From Boesenbergia rotunda (Eukaryota > Streptophyta > Magnoliopsida > Zingiberales > Zingiberaceae): a stretch of 64,000 nt of DNA. The notes under the pieces were generated by a model. It saw only the letters and a program-made list of their open reading frames with translations, was not told the DNA's origin and did no database searches. A program made the translations under genes and the position numbers. Position 1 is the first letter of the stretch, and each line of letters starts with the position of its first letter. Shown here piece after piece: positions 1 through 11,105 of the stretch. The DNA is taken from the NCBI GenBank assembly GCA_024364735.1, contig JAGFNQ010001190.1, forward strand, positions 310,001-374,000, read 5' to 3'.

Positions 1-47
1 CACATCGACGACAGCGAGTAGTACCTTCACCTGTTCAGATCTACTGT

Positions 48-395
48 ATGACAGGGCATGAGCGCATCCCTACACCAGTGGCATCTCAGTACCCCATGAC
101 AGGCTCTCATCATCAGCCATACCCAGCCTATCAGCCCTCAGCTTATCAGCCTCAGCAGATGGTCGAAGCTACGAACTACCAACCGCAACAAATGATCGAA
201 GCCACAGTTTATCAGCCTCAACAGTCAGTAGGATCTCCAGCACCTCAGCATATGCGACATGCCACAACTCAGATGATTTAGTCGCAGCCTACTCAGACGA
301 TGCCACCACCAGTTCCGGAGATTGACCATATTCATGCTGCAGCTAGAGAGGAGGGACAGCGGGCCGATAGATCGACATTCCGTGGTAAGTTTTAA
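48..395 (+). pseudogene. Q/P-rich ORF fragment, unrecognised
   Basis: An open frame runs from the ATG at 48 to a TAG at 279. After that one stop the same frame continues to a TAA at 393. The product is rich in Gln, Pro and Tyr and carries three near-copies of a YQPQQM-EAT-like unit (residues about 33-60). The tail past the TAG reads like ordinary protein (a VPEIDHIHAA-type stretch). A strong splice-donor-like GGTAAGT sits at 384-390, so the frame may be a spliced exon. I do not recognise the family. It lies about 0.5 kb upstream of a Ty3 3' LTR, so it could be a 3' accessory frame of that retroelement or a broken host gene. The 5' end may lie outside the window. Confidence 0.35.
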
Positions 396-884
396 TCTTG
401 CATTTCCATTGAGATATTTGATAGATACTTATGTCTGCGTTTCTATATACCACATACGTTCATAGGAAAGAGCGGTAGGGTACTCACGTGTAGGGCACAG
501 TCGGTATCTGTGTCTCTATTATTTAGAGAGGCATGAGATAATTTTTATTGTTATAGGTTTGTAGATTGGTTTCTATATGGTAGGGTTAAGTGTTGATAAC
601 CTTAGGGGTAGTATGGTGAATAGCTCATAGATTCACAATCATGATTGAGGTTGACCATGGAAACGGTTTGTTGAAATGGTTACGTGTACGGCCAAGTACC
701 TCTGATTGCCGAGTCAGGGACTAGGAATTAAACCTGTCAACGATTTAGTGGGAGGTTAAAGGTTACAATCTTTGCGGGCGTAGTGATGGTTTTCACTTGA
801 TATTTACACTATATATGAGGGGTTAGTACATGCTTGGGTTAATAGCGAAATTTGGAGGACCAAATTTTTATTAGTGGGGGAGAA
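396..884 (+). other. Retroelement 3' internal region with PPT
   Basis: No coding frame is visible. The last 45 bases (about 840-884) resemble the end of a Tekay/Del-type Ty3 element. They carry a GAAATTTGGAGGACCAAATTT-like stretch and then the purine tract AGTGGGGGAGAA (about 873-884), the expected plus-strand primer directly before a 3' LTR. Confidence 0.55.
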
Positions 885-3788
885 TATAAAATACGGGTAA
901 AAATAATAATAAAATAAAATAAATAACTAAATAAACATATTATAATTAGAATAGTATTAATAGTATTATTTTTAGATATATATAAAAATAAAATCACCAT
1001 AAATAAGAGTTAAAATTGGAAACGATCAGAGGGGAAATGCTGGAAGAATTTTCTGGGATTTTTGGAAATAATTACGGATTTAATAGGACGCAAGATGAGT
1101 TGATTTGGAATTCTTTAAGGAAAAGTTGATTTATCTGAATATATTTATATATATAAATATGGAAAAAATTTATAATAGGTAATATATAAACCCACCCGTG
1201 CCCTAACTTTCCGCCGAACCCGATCCCTCTTCTTTCCCCTCTCTTTTCCTTTTCTCCCTCTCGCCCGACGTCGCCGACCACCTCACGCCAACGCCTCGCC
1301 CTCACGCGAAGCCCTAAGCGTCACCTACCGTTTCTTCTTCCGCTTCTCTGTGTGACCGTGATTTGGCGTCGCGGTTCCCTTCCTCGCACGCAAAGCCAGC
1401 CGAAAACACCGCCTTCCTCGCGCAAGCAAGACGACGGCGACGCCTCTCTCTCACGCGACCCTGTCTCGTCGGCGCCTCTTCACCAGCAACCCACAACCGC
1501 CTGAGCCGGTGCTTCAATTTTCCTCTCTGGTCACGGCTCGTCACTTCCTTGTGTCGATCCAATATATAGGTGGCTATTAGAGAAGCGAAACTGAATCTGA
1601 AGAGGTGGCGGTGGTCGGTTCCTGTTGATCAGAGCAAAGGGGGAAGGACGGAAGGCTACGAGCGTTGGCGTCTCAGGTATATTAAATTTTGTCAATATTC
1701 TTGGATGAATTCGGAGCTAGGGATAGGCGTTTGCGATCGGATTTTTGACTGTGAATTGGGTTTTCAATCTAGTCGATACCATGCCGTATGATGCCATGGG
1801 AACTGTGTTGATCAGCCGATTGATGAGGTTGTGATGAATCGGTTCTAAATCAGTTAGGGAGAAGAGCATGGTTCGGTTCTTCTTTGAAGGTTATAAAATG
1901 CGGGTGGGTTGGCTGTTGATAACTGTTGGAGTTATGTTAATTAGTTAGTATTGGATAGTTGTATTTGATCTTGATGATATCTGCCTTGAGCTATAAAGGT
2001 TCAAATAGTTTTGATTGTGTGGGAGCCATTTGTTATTTGTTAGCTCGGACTTTGGTTAACCACTAGATTAGAAGGGTTGAATTGGAGTCAAAGTAGTTCC
2101 TTGGGTTAAAGTGAGTGTTTGACTTATTCGTCTAGTTTGATTAGTTTGGTTAAGAAGGAATTTCTAGTTGTCCTATATTTAATTTTATGGACGGTGTAGT
2201 TGAGATTTACCCTAATTTGTAATTATGTGTAGTTTAGTTAATTAATTAATTGTATACGTGATAAACCATGTCATTGATACAGGACGCTAGCTAGTTGCAG
2301 ATTATTTGGACTGAAGCTTCTCTCAGATACGTATACATCATTTACAAGGCGGGTACTTCTTCCTTGATTCTTGTAGTTTCGTTTATCTTAAATGCATGGT
2401 CGTTTTACTTCCTGAGTAGGTTTGCTTTATCTTAAATATATTTGCCTTGTTTTCCTACTTGATACTTATTCGTGCTTGACCTCTGAGTGATAATTCCAAA
2501 TTGTTCAGTTATACAGTCTCATCACTTGACTTCTGATCTAAAAGTACCGCGTGTACTATAGAATAATCATTTGACCTATCTAGGGTTTGATTGGTATTAG
2601 ATAACCCTACCCAGTAGATTAGTTCATGGTGTTGATTTGTGCTTTCCGTATGTTTCCTTATTTTGGTGCTATTCGTGTTTTCTGTTTCGCATGGTTTTGG
2701 GTTTGATGGAGGTGGTATATAATAGTGTCATGCATCATAGCATTCAGGCCGACGACCGCGGGCTCCTTGGTGGTTGAGACGGGTCGTCGGGTATATTTTC
2801 CTGTTGTGCCACGCTTAGTCGGAGTTGTGTGCAAACAGTTGATACTCCACAAGTGTTAGGAGTCCCCATAGGTGCTTCGGGGTTTTTCATATCAGGGCCA
2901 CGGTTGTCGTGGTGTATTTGCATAGCCACAGGTGCTGGGCGCTTGTATCTTGTCCACTCAACCTAATGGTGGTTGGTGTGTGTACAGTGCAAGTCATGAC
3001 ATCATGTGCATATTATGCATATGCATTTGCTTGTATTTATTGCATTTGATTGAGCTAGGGTTGTTGCATTTGACTAACATGCATATACGGATATGATTTT
3101 CTTTTATTATATGATGTGGATATGTTCAGCAGTATTAGCTGTTTATTGAGATAGTAGGGGGATTTCTAATCTTGTCCCTACGTGTTACATGATTTTCAGG
3201 TATGTTTTATTTGTATGGATGCATTTTGTTTATGTTCTTTATTCCGGAGACTGTATACCCTTTGGCTATCTTTATGCTTGCTTTACCATTTTATAAACTA
3301 TGCATTTATCCGTTCTTATACCCGCAGAGTTCCATCCGGAACTCACCACCCTTTGACTTCTTTTTGTTTCAGGTAATCGATAGCTGTGTCTCGTGCCGCC
3401 AGGAGAGGATCCAACTGCCAGTCCCTCAGTTTGAGTGTTAGTTTTATTGGTTCTAGTACACTCGTAGTCGTTTTATAGTTTTAGTGTTGTTTATGGTTTT
3501 ATTATCGTTTCGGATGATGTTTGGTTTTTCGTTAGACATGTATTTATTTAATTTCGTTGGATTCTGGTTTGCTGCGCTTGGATATGGAGAATTACTTATT
3601 TTGTTTAATATTTGTCAGTTATAATATTTAACTGCGTGGTTGTGATGGTGTGATCGCCAGCCGAGTGTGGCTGAGCTAAAACATATTGTTATGGTTGATA
3701 TGATGTATGTATGAGTTTCAGATTGTCCGTCGTACAGGGGAGGTGCTGCTCGATTTTCGAGCGAGCCCGGCCCTATGGGGGCGTGACA
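885..3788 (+). mobile_element. Ty3/gypsy Tekay-like 3' LTR
   Basis: About 2.9 kb. It starts directly after the purine tract and ends at GGGGGCGTGACA (3777-3788). The canonical 5' TG is not intact (it reads TATAAAATACGGG). A TATA box is near 1183, followed by CT-rich leader sequence typical of LTR transcription starts. The reverse complement of the 3' end matches the start of the minus-strand LTR at 49241 (conserved CTCCCYTGTAYGAYGGACAATCTGAAAC segment), which supports LTR identity. No target-site duplication can be checked because the 5' part of the element is outside the window. No host gene is seen inside; the small frames are fortuitous. Confidence 0.7.
1183..1190 (+). promoter_or_regulatory. 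TATA box of Tekay-like LTR
   Basis: ATATATAAAC lies about 300 bp into the LTR and is followed by pyrimidine-rich CCCTAACTTTCCGCCGAACC sequence, as expected for the U3/R boundary of a plant LTR promoter. Inferred from position and sequence only. Confidence 0.5.
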
Positions 3789-3890
3789 CGGCTGGGAGCA
3801 GCGACTGGGAGCAAAGAATAGAAGAGTTGAAGACGGCTGGGAGCACCGGAGCGACGACTGGGAGCAGAGAAGAGAAGAGTTGAAGAGAAT
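3789..3890 (+). repeat. Tandem duplication, about 50 bp unit
   Basis: Two imperfect copies (about 3789-3834 and 3835-3888), each starting GGCTGGGAGCA and ending AGAAGAGTTGAAGA. They sit directly beyond the Tekay-like LTR. Confidence 0.6.
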
Positions 3891-3945
3891 CACAAATGGT
3901 GGGAGGCGGCGAGTCACGAGTGAGACGATTCATTAGGGTTTTCAC

Positions 3946-6168
3946 TTTTCACAAATCTTTAATATTAATATTATTGAAATTATTTTAATAATTATTAATA
4001 ATTTATTATTATTAAAGATATCAGGACGGGTTCGGGGATGGGGATAGTATCCCCATATCCGCCCCAATCTATTTCGGGGATTTTTAAAAATCTCCGAATC
4101 CTAATCCAAACCCAATAATACCTCCCCAAATCCGTCCCGTTTCGGATTTTCCCCGTGGATATCCAAATCTGTGGAGAAAATTGTCATCCCTATCCATACA
4201 TGCTCTAATCACTCAAAAATTACACAAATAAACATATTTAAGAACATAAGACATGATATAAAATAAAAAATACAGACCATTTTTTATTTCAATCCACAAT
4301 TAGTTCTCACAGAAATTGATAACCGACTCTTACAAAATTTTATTAAAAGTAAAATTGCAATTAAAAATGCTATCAATTTTTTCTTGATTCCTGATTCTTA
4401 TTAGTCTTCAAGGATTTTATTATTGCCCATTATTTCCTGTAATTAAAAACCAATAAGAAGATCATAAATAATTTTTCATTATAGCGTACTCAACAATAAA
4501 TATCTGTAAAGAATATAGAAAAAGAGAAAAATTATAACCACAAACCCAATTATTAGAGATGATTAAAAGACAAATAGATTACTATCATTATAAATCATGA
4601 TAAAATGTGAACATTGAGATACCAAGGAAACTAAGATGAGACGGAACTATAGAAATAGAATAATGTCGCTTAAGTGAAAAATAAGCACTTTGACATAACT
4701 AGCTCATACTTAATTGAGAAAAATCGATATTAAACAATTAGATGGCAACTCCAAACAAGAAATACAAATAAAAAGGTCTAAGAAAATTCCTTATACATCT
4801 CACATAAAAATAAAATAGAAAAACTAACACAATATAAAATCCCAAGAACTTTGGTTCGATCTCTTTTTGAAAGGTCATGCATGCAAACACATAACTCTTT
4901 GAAGTAAATCACAAAGCCGAGGATAAGAAAGAGAGCTTGATAAACAAGTACTTCCTCAGATTCACCATTACGAGATCACATGAAATGTGACCATCCAACT
5001 CCTATTTTTATCACAACTAAATTGTGCCTTAATTATATATAGGATAACATGGAACTCTTGAATTAAGGTAGTCAATTAACTCTCACAAAATCACATCTTA
5101 CGTAAAGTTAATAAACTCTTAGTTAATTTTGAGAATTATCAATGACTAAAAATCAAAATCATAGCTACCATTCTTGGAACACTAATATAATTTTATCAAA
5201 TGAGAATTAAATAGAAGAAACCGAAATGTAAATATTCATATCATCTAGGAAAGGACGGCTTAAGTAGGTTGGAGATCAAAGAGAAAAAATATTGAGCACT
5301 TCATGACCCTTGCATGATCATATCATTACACATCCAAGTGTATCAATCACCAAAACACCAAACATACACTCTGATATTATTGTGCATTACTAAATGAACA
5401 TTAAGGATCACAAATGTGAAGAGAAGGAAATTGTCCAAACGAGTTGAACGGTTAAAATATAAAGGAGAGCATGTTGAACTTGAACTCTCTAACGAGCCTA
5501 ACCAAATTAACTTAAACTGGAAACTATGGTGGTTAGATTTGTTTGTTTGGTTTAGAATGGCAAAGTAGTTAGTCTTTTTTTTTTCATGTTTGGTTCATTT
5601 TCCATTTATTTCTAGCGAAACTAATAAAACTTAACCAAATTGATTAAATAATTAAACTTATCAACAATAATTTAAAAAATTTCAAGGCATGCAATTTTCT
5701 AGATGAACATGCAAAAATAAATAAATGAACCAAAGCATCGTCATTGGGAAAGAATTTGCTAAAGAAACCTTATACATATACCAAAGGTGAGCATGAAACA
5801 CCTAAAAATATAATAAAAATAATCCAATATTAAAAAACATATTTTTATGGAATAAACAGTACGAAACAAAATCAATAACACCGTAAGCTACTGTATCCTT
5901 ATTGAATATATTAACCCTATGAATATAGTAGTAGGATGCAATAGACATGAACAATGATATAATTAGATTTTGCTAATTATAGATACTGTTTAAAAAGGAT
6001 TTAAAATACATATAGTTACCTTTCAACGATTGTCACAAATATTGGAGCATCCGACTGCCACTTTTTCCCAATCAATAATCTATTCAAAATTTAGTAACTA
6101 TGGTCAATTAAAAAAATAATTAATTAGTAAATATAAAAAATCATTAACTTACATATGCTTGTTATAAC
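3946..6168. other. AT-rich gene-free stretch
   Basis: No ORF, RNA gene or intact element is visible. At about 4022-4190 there is a GC-rich insert of the kind seen in common plant hAT-like MITEs: runs such as GGGGATGGGGATAGTATCCCC, and an end whose reverse complement begins GGGATGACAATTTTC. Only one terminus is convincing, so this is at best a fragment. The rest looks like decayed intergenic DNA. The gag-only copia element is inserted at the right edge (TSD ATAAC at 6164-6168). Confidence 0.5.
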
Positions 6169-6602
6169 TGTTCGGACCGGTAGACGAGCTAGGGGGGTTG
6201 ATTAGCTCCGATTTGCTCCATGATGATTTGTCGCGGCGGAAGACTTGAGCAAACGCTAACACAAAAGATTTACTTGGTATCCACCCCGGACGGGTGACTA
6301 ATCCAAGGATTCACTCTCCTCACTCTCTCATACACTATGAAAGATCTCCTTCTTGAGGTGGAGAAACCTCTTACAAGCTTACAAGAAGATACAACAAGAA
6401 TCTAAGCAAATACAAAATGAAATCTTACAAGATTTATAATGATAAGCTCAAGCTTTGCTTTCCTTGCTATCTTCAAGCTTGTGATTGCCTCTAGAACCTT
6501 GGAAATGCAGCAGCAATATCCTCCAAGGCTTCCCTTGAAATGACACTGATGAAGGAGCTAGAAGAAGGGGAGAAGAGTTGTGGCTCAAAACCTGCATGAA
6601 AA

Positions 6603-6612
6603 CCCTTATACC
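6603..6612 (-). promoter_or_regulatory. TATA-like box of gag-only copia 3' LTR
   Basis: Minus-strand GGTATAAGGG directly follows the palindrome array in element orientation. The same motif recurs at 11536-11545 and 22536-22545. Confidence 0.5.
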
Positions 6613-6628
6613 CGACGCCTAGGGTTTC

Positions 6629-7072
6629 CTAATCGATTACCCAATCGATTATCACGTCATACTAGCCGTTCAACGGCTAGTTTTTGAACCTGAATCGATT
6701 AACCAATCGATTAAGACTGCCCTTAATCGATTGCTGAATCGATTCAGCACCTTTCTGTGCTCTCGCGTCACACTGCAGTAATCGATCACCTGATTGATTA
6801 CTAGACCCCTTAATCGATTGACCAATCGATTAAAGGAAGGCTGAATCGATTACCCAATCGATTCAGTCACCTTTTGTTCTCACAACAAAATTCTCTTAAT
6901 CAATTACCCAATCGATTCACTCTCTCCTTAATCAATTACCCAATTGATTAAGATCCTCCTTAATCAATTACCTAATTGATTACGATCCTTCTTAATCAAT
7001 TACCCAATTGATTAAGATCCTTCTTATTCTCGCGAGACAACAACCCAATCGATCACCCAATCGATTGAGACC
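6629..7072 (-). repeat. Paired-palindrome array, word AATCGATT
   Basis: About 11 units, each two copies of an 8-10 bp palindromic word separated by a 3-5 base loop, usually ACCC. Examples are arms CTGAATCGATT / AATCGATTCAG near 6841 and CTTAATCAATT / AATTGATTAAG near 6928 and 6989. Units run every 30-31 bp in the better-preserved part (6928, 6958, 6989). In element orientation the array ends about 20 bp before the TATA box. Confidence 0.85.
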
Positions 7073-7269
7073 AACCTAACTTGTGTTCACGGTTAAACCG
7101 TTTGACCAACCTGGATTTCTTTGTCAAACCCCTTTGACCAACCTGGATTTCTCGGTCAACCCCTTTAACCAACCTGGATTTCTCCATTCTAGCTCTCAAC
7201 TATGACTTAACCTGATTCCCAACCAGGTTTGCCTAACCCTCGAGTTAGGTCTAGTCTCTCGGTAGACTT

Positions 7270-7530
7270 CCACCTTGCCAGCGTACGATCTACCCGATCC
7301 ACCTGGACTTCACCTAGTCCCACTAGGTCTTTTCCCATTGCCAGCGTGCGATCTCCCTGATCCACCTGGACTTCACCTAGTCCCACTAGGTGTGCCTAGT
7401 CCCACTAGGTCTTTTCCCATGCCAGCGTGCGATCTCCCCGATCCACCTGGACTTCACCTAGTCCCACTAGGTCTTTTCCCATGCCAGCGTGCGATCTCCC
7501 CGATCCGCCTGGATTTCACCTAGTCAAGTC
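7270..7530 (-). repeat. Proximal hairpin array, CCTAGT-CCC-ACTAGG
   Basis: Four degenerate units of about 60-80 bp, each with CAGCGTGCGATCTCC, CCTGGACTTCACCTAG and the perfect hairpin CACCTAGT-CCC-ACTAGGTG (or the shorter CCTAGT form). The repeated pseudo-peptide PPGLHLVPLG in one frame is a by-product of the repeat, not a protein. Other copies are at 12183-12450, 19113-19385 and 23092-23440. Confidence 0.8.
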
Positions 7531-7688
7531 TCCAGTCAACCTTGACCCACTTGACATCATACGACATTCAAACATAATTATCAAACATCGAAACATCCAA
7601 ACATAAGCTCACCAAGCTTATCAGACATCGGCTCACCCGAGCCTAATCAACCTAGGTCAACCTTGACCTAACCAAGATTGCACCAACA

Positions 7689-7704
7689 ATCTCCCCCTTT
7701 TTGA
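7689..7704 (-). other. Polypurine tract, copy 1
   Basis: Minus-strand CAAAAAGGGGGAGAT directly abuts the 3' LTR. A second purine tract (CAAAGGGGGAG, minus strand) lies at about 7753-7764. Confidence 0.8.
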
Positions 7705-9465
7705 TGTTTGACAATATGTTTGGGAAAGACTAATCCCTATTAACCTTTCAATTTCTCCCCCTTTGATATACATCAAAAACTCTCCCCGAGAGTCTATATC
7801 GTCAAAGACATGCTCAACCTTGAGCATTCATCATAATGAAGATTTCCAATCTTCATTCTTTCACTTATCCCAAAAAGAAAAATTCAAACTCATGCTTTTA
7901 AGGAAGACCTCCCCCTCAAAACATGCTCTAACCCTCCATCATTGCATCAACAATGATTTTTGAGTTCCTAAAACTTTAGGAAATCTCAACTCGAGGTTAT
8001 GAGATTTTGAGATTCAAAACTTGAATCAAAACCTCTCCTTAACCCTATAGTTTTCACCAAAACTATCCCTCTTTTGATTTCACAATGAAATTTACCCAAA
8101 TATACTTATGAAAGTAATTCAAGGGTCTAGGGATTGTTAGGTTACTTAAAAATGGGTTATTGGACTGAAAATAGACAGTTTCAGTCTCACCAATCGATTG
8201 GTGTTTGGAACCAATCGATTAGGCTATGCCTTAATCGATCAACTGATCGATTGCGGCTGCCCTTAATCGATCAACTGATCGATTACGCGAGCTTCTGTGC
8301 TCGCAGATAGGATCTCCCAATCGATTGGCCAATCGATTGGGTATTTCTGATTTCTAAAAATAAATTCAGTTCGAATTTCAGAAACTCCTAAATAATTCTA
8401 CAAAATTCGAAAAATCCTAAAATTTTGTGTAGACATTATTTATAACATAGACTATCAAGGAAAAATAATTTTATATGAAAATACCTCCCTTTTTCAAAGA
8501 TTGATATAAAATTTGAAACTATTGAAATATTTCAATGTTTCACTCCATTTCGTATCCAATTCATCAATGATGAGTTCTATCAAAAGATAGTCTTCACCAA
8601 GGTTTTCCAAGATAGTTTTGAAATGTTTTTCAAAAACAATATCCAACCATGTTCCTTGGGCGAAATGCACATAACTTGTACATTAGCATTCCTAATCATT
8701 GGAGTTCATTTTCATTCATATTTTGATGATCCTAAAACTCAATAAGATGCATATAACTCAACACCTTGAGTTTTGTTCATCACCCTAACATCTCACATGT
8801 TTCTAATATGTCTCAAAAACACACACAAGTCAACTTATAGTCTTAGTGAGATGTATAAGTCCAGTTTTTCCTAAACTAAGAGTTCATGCATTTCTACCTA
8901 GGCATTATAAACTTTGATCATTCACCTAGAATGTCAATTAATGTCAATGTCTTTAATTTCAATAAAAATTGACTTAATGCATGATAATGACTATGACATG
9001 CATCATATGAGAATTTTATAATATTGCAACTAGATGATGCATGTATAACATGACATGTAATCTTTTCATAATGAAATATGGATGATGGATTATGATGTCA
9101 TGGCATGTGATAGGGCATACAAGACATGGCATAGTAGCACAAAAGAAAATACCTAGATTTTCTATCTAAGTATCAATAACTCATCGCTAAGTCATTGATA
9201 ATCCTAATTTTGGCCCTAATTTCCAAGATAATGCCAAAACCCCCCAACTTGGCATATCTTTGGATTCTAACCTAGTTGTGCCAACTTTATCGAGTTTAAT
9301 CTTTCAAAAATATAGTTTGGCACAAACTTTTTACTCCTCCTAGAGTAAACAAATGACTCCTTCATTTTCAAGGGTGGCAACTCCTTGAAAACGTCCCAAA
9401 GTGCCAACTTCATCAAGGTTGGGTTAACTACCCTTCCAATTAGAGTTGACACTCCCTAGACTTAT
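7705..9465 (-). other. 3' internal remnant of gag-only copia
   Basis: Non-coding leftover between gag and the polypurine tract. It contains a second palindrome cluster at 8189-8340 with the same AATCGATT word as the LTR array: ACCAATCGATTGGT, AATCGATCA-AC-TGATCGATT twice, and CCAATCGATTGG-CCAATCGATTGG. The remainder is AT-rich with no domain I recognise. A 61-residue frame at 9267-9452 follows the gag stop and resembles gag tail sequence, but shows no motif. Confidence 0.7.
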
Positions 9466-11037
9466 CTAGGGTGTGGCAAATACACTCTTAGGAACCCAAA
9501 ACCTATTGGTGCTCCTTGGGTGTTCTAGGTATTCACTAGGGATAACTTCCCTTGATACCTTCCTAATGACCCTTTTAGACTTCTCCGAAGCCTTAGTCAT
9601 CTTGATCTCGTCTTGGTCAACCCTAGGGATAACTTCCCTTGTGGCCTTGACTTGACTCTTTGACCTAGATTGAGTTTCATACCTATATGGAACTCTATGA
9701 TAAGATGGACCATCATCCTTGGTTTTGGGTTTGTATCCCAAACCCTTCTTGCTTCTAGAAGGTCCATGATTTCCTAACTCTAGGTTTTGAATTTTTGATC
9801 CCTTAAATAGATTTTCTATTTTCTTAAGGGATTTTTCCAATTTATCAAGTTTTGACCTCAAAACTTGATTTTCAATCATTACCTCATCAAGGCTTGGTTT
9901 TCTAAGATTGCCTTGGTGATTTTTCCTTTTGGCCTTGTTTTGGGTAGGTCTACCTTGGAAATTTCTAATTTGTTCCTTATCCTTAGATGTGGTAGTCCTA
10001 GCATGGAAAGCTCTATAGTTTTCCTTAGATTTCTCATGCCTCCTATGTTCATGATAAATTACATTAAAATGATAAAAATTATTTCTAGCATGCATATTAT
10101 CATAATTTAAATAAGTATCATTACCTAATGGTACCTTAGTCTTGTTCTTGGAGGCTCCCCCTTGATTTGAGCTCCTCCTTTTTGCCTTGGTCGGATCCTT
10201 CCCCTTTTGACATTGATTCCGATAATGTCCCTTTTGATTGCATGAGAAGCACACAATGTGCTTCTTATCCTTCTTTACCTTCGGGTTGACATCCTTTAGC
10301 TTCTCCTTGGTCTTGGGTGTCACTTGCACCTTCTTCTTGACCAATTTGGGACACTTACTCTTATAGTGTCCTTTTTCCCTACACTCAAAGCAAATGATAT
10401 GATCTTTATTTTTAAAAATTGAAATGTTTATACCTTTGCTTGTAAGGGTGACACTTTCATCCTCTTCATTGACATTGGAAAATGATGTTGTAACCTCTTC
10501 TTGTTCACGTGTCAATGTCAAATTTTGCTCCTCTTCAACCCTTGAAGTGGAGGCTTCTTGAGCTTCATCTTCGGATGTTGAGCACCTCTCAACTTCCGAA
10601 TCTTCTTCCTCCGATGAATCTCCCTCTTCGGATTTGTCTTGAATTTGTACAGTGGAGGAATCTTCATGAAGCCTTGCCAATTTGCTCCAAATCTCTTTGG
10701 CATCTTGAAATTCCCCAATTTTGTCCAAGATGGCGGTTGGCAATAGATTGACCAATAACTTGGTCACTTTGTCGTTGGCCTCGCATCTCTTGATTTGCTC
10801 CTCATTCCATTTGCTTTTCTTGAGGAGCTTTCCTTTGGTGCTTGTTGGAGCTTCAAAACCCTCCATTAGAGCAAACCATTGCTCTATCTCCATCATGAAG
10901 TAATTTTTAATCTTTGACTTCCAAAGATCGAAATTTGCCTTGTCGAATGGTGGAGGTGCCTGGGTGTCGTAGCCGAACTTCATTTTTGAAGTTGAACCCT
11001 CTTGATGATGACTTCTTGAAATTAGAGTTTCTTTCAA
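9466..11037 (-). CDS. Copia gag polyprotein, internally deleted
   Basis: 523 residues, a nucleocapsid-type protein of a SIRE-lineage element. Residues about 30-125 match the N-terminal part of the plant copia gag domain (UBN2-like): FDLWKSKI, a W-FALMEGFE segment, KRCEANDKV and LHED. The frame then jumps to an acidic Ser/Glu stretch (about 135-165). Compared with the related gag at 23601-24813, the middle of the domain (the LHNQLQNL...GRFKEIL region) is missing in frame. Two CCHC zinc knuckles follow, CFECREKGHYKSKC and CFSCNQKGHYRNQC, then a basic tail with a coiled-coil-like KLDKLEKSLKKIENLF stretch. The start codon is about 70 bp downstream of the 5' LTR and just beyond the PBS, as expected. 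No protease follows. The intact frame suggests recent mobility or selection on gag. Confidence 0.88.
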   Translation of the reverse strand: MKETLISRSHHQEGSTSKMKFGYDTQAPPPFDKANFDLWKSKIKNYFMMEIEQWFALMEGFEAPTSTKGKLLKKSKWNEEQIKRCEANDKVTKLLVNLLPTAILDKIGEFQDAKEIWSKLARLHEDSSTVQIQDKSEEGDSSEEEDSEVERCSTSEDEAQEASTSRVEEEQNLTLTREQEEVTTSFSNVNEEDESVTLTSKGINISIFKNKDHIICFECREKGHYKSKCPKLVKKKVQVTPKTKEKLKDVNPKVKKDKKHIVCFSCNQKGHYRNQCQKGKDPTKAKRRSSNQGGASKNKTKVPLGNDTYLNYDNMHARNNFYHFNVIYHEHRRHEKSKENYRAFHARTTTSKDKEQIRNFQGRPTQNKAKRKNHQGNLRKPSLDEVMIENQVLRSKLDKLEKSLKKIENLFKGSKIQNLELGNHGPSRSKKGLGYKPKTKDDGPSYHRVPYRYETQSRSKSQVKATREVIPRVDQDEIKMTKASEKSKRVIRKVSREVIPSEYLEHPRSTNRFWVPKSVFATP

Positions 11038-11091
11038 CTTCTTCTTCTTCCTCTAGCTCTTGCCCTCTTGGCCCCAAAGAAGAGCGACCAC

Positions 11092-11103
11092 GCTCTGATA
11101 CCA
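11092..11103 (-). other. Primer-binding site, initiator tRNA-Met type
   Basis: Minus-strand TGGTATCAGAGC, the standard plant copia primer-binding site, lies two bases inside the 5' LTR. The same motif is at 22090-22101 in copy 2. Confidence 0.9.
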
Positions 11104-11105
11104 CT

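Larger units (their letters stand above)
6169..7688 (-). repeat. 3' LTR of gag-only copia, copy 1
   Basis: 1520 bp, starting TGTTCGGACC and ending TTGCACCAACA on the plus strand (in element sense it starts TGTTGGTGCAA). In element orientation the order is LTR start, proximal hairpin array (7530-7270), TATA-proximal AATCGATT array (7072-6629), TATA (6612-6603), then R/U5. It is highly similar to the 11106-12614 copy, with small indels in the arrays. Confidence 0.9.

Noticed and set aside
6629..7072. CRISPR-like regular repeats
   Set aside because: About 30-bp periodicity exists, but this is a plant LTR; units are degenerate palindromes without unique spacers and there are no cas genes.
7275..7523. 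Repetitive proline-rich protein (PACDLPDPPGLH units), also at 12245, 19070 and 23087
   Set aside because: The peptide repeat comes from the hairpin DNA repeat inside LTR U3. It changes frame and length between copies and lies upstream of the LTR TATA box.
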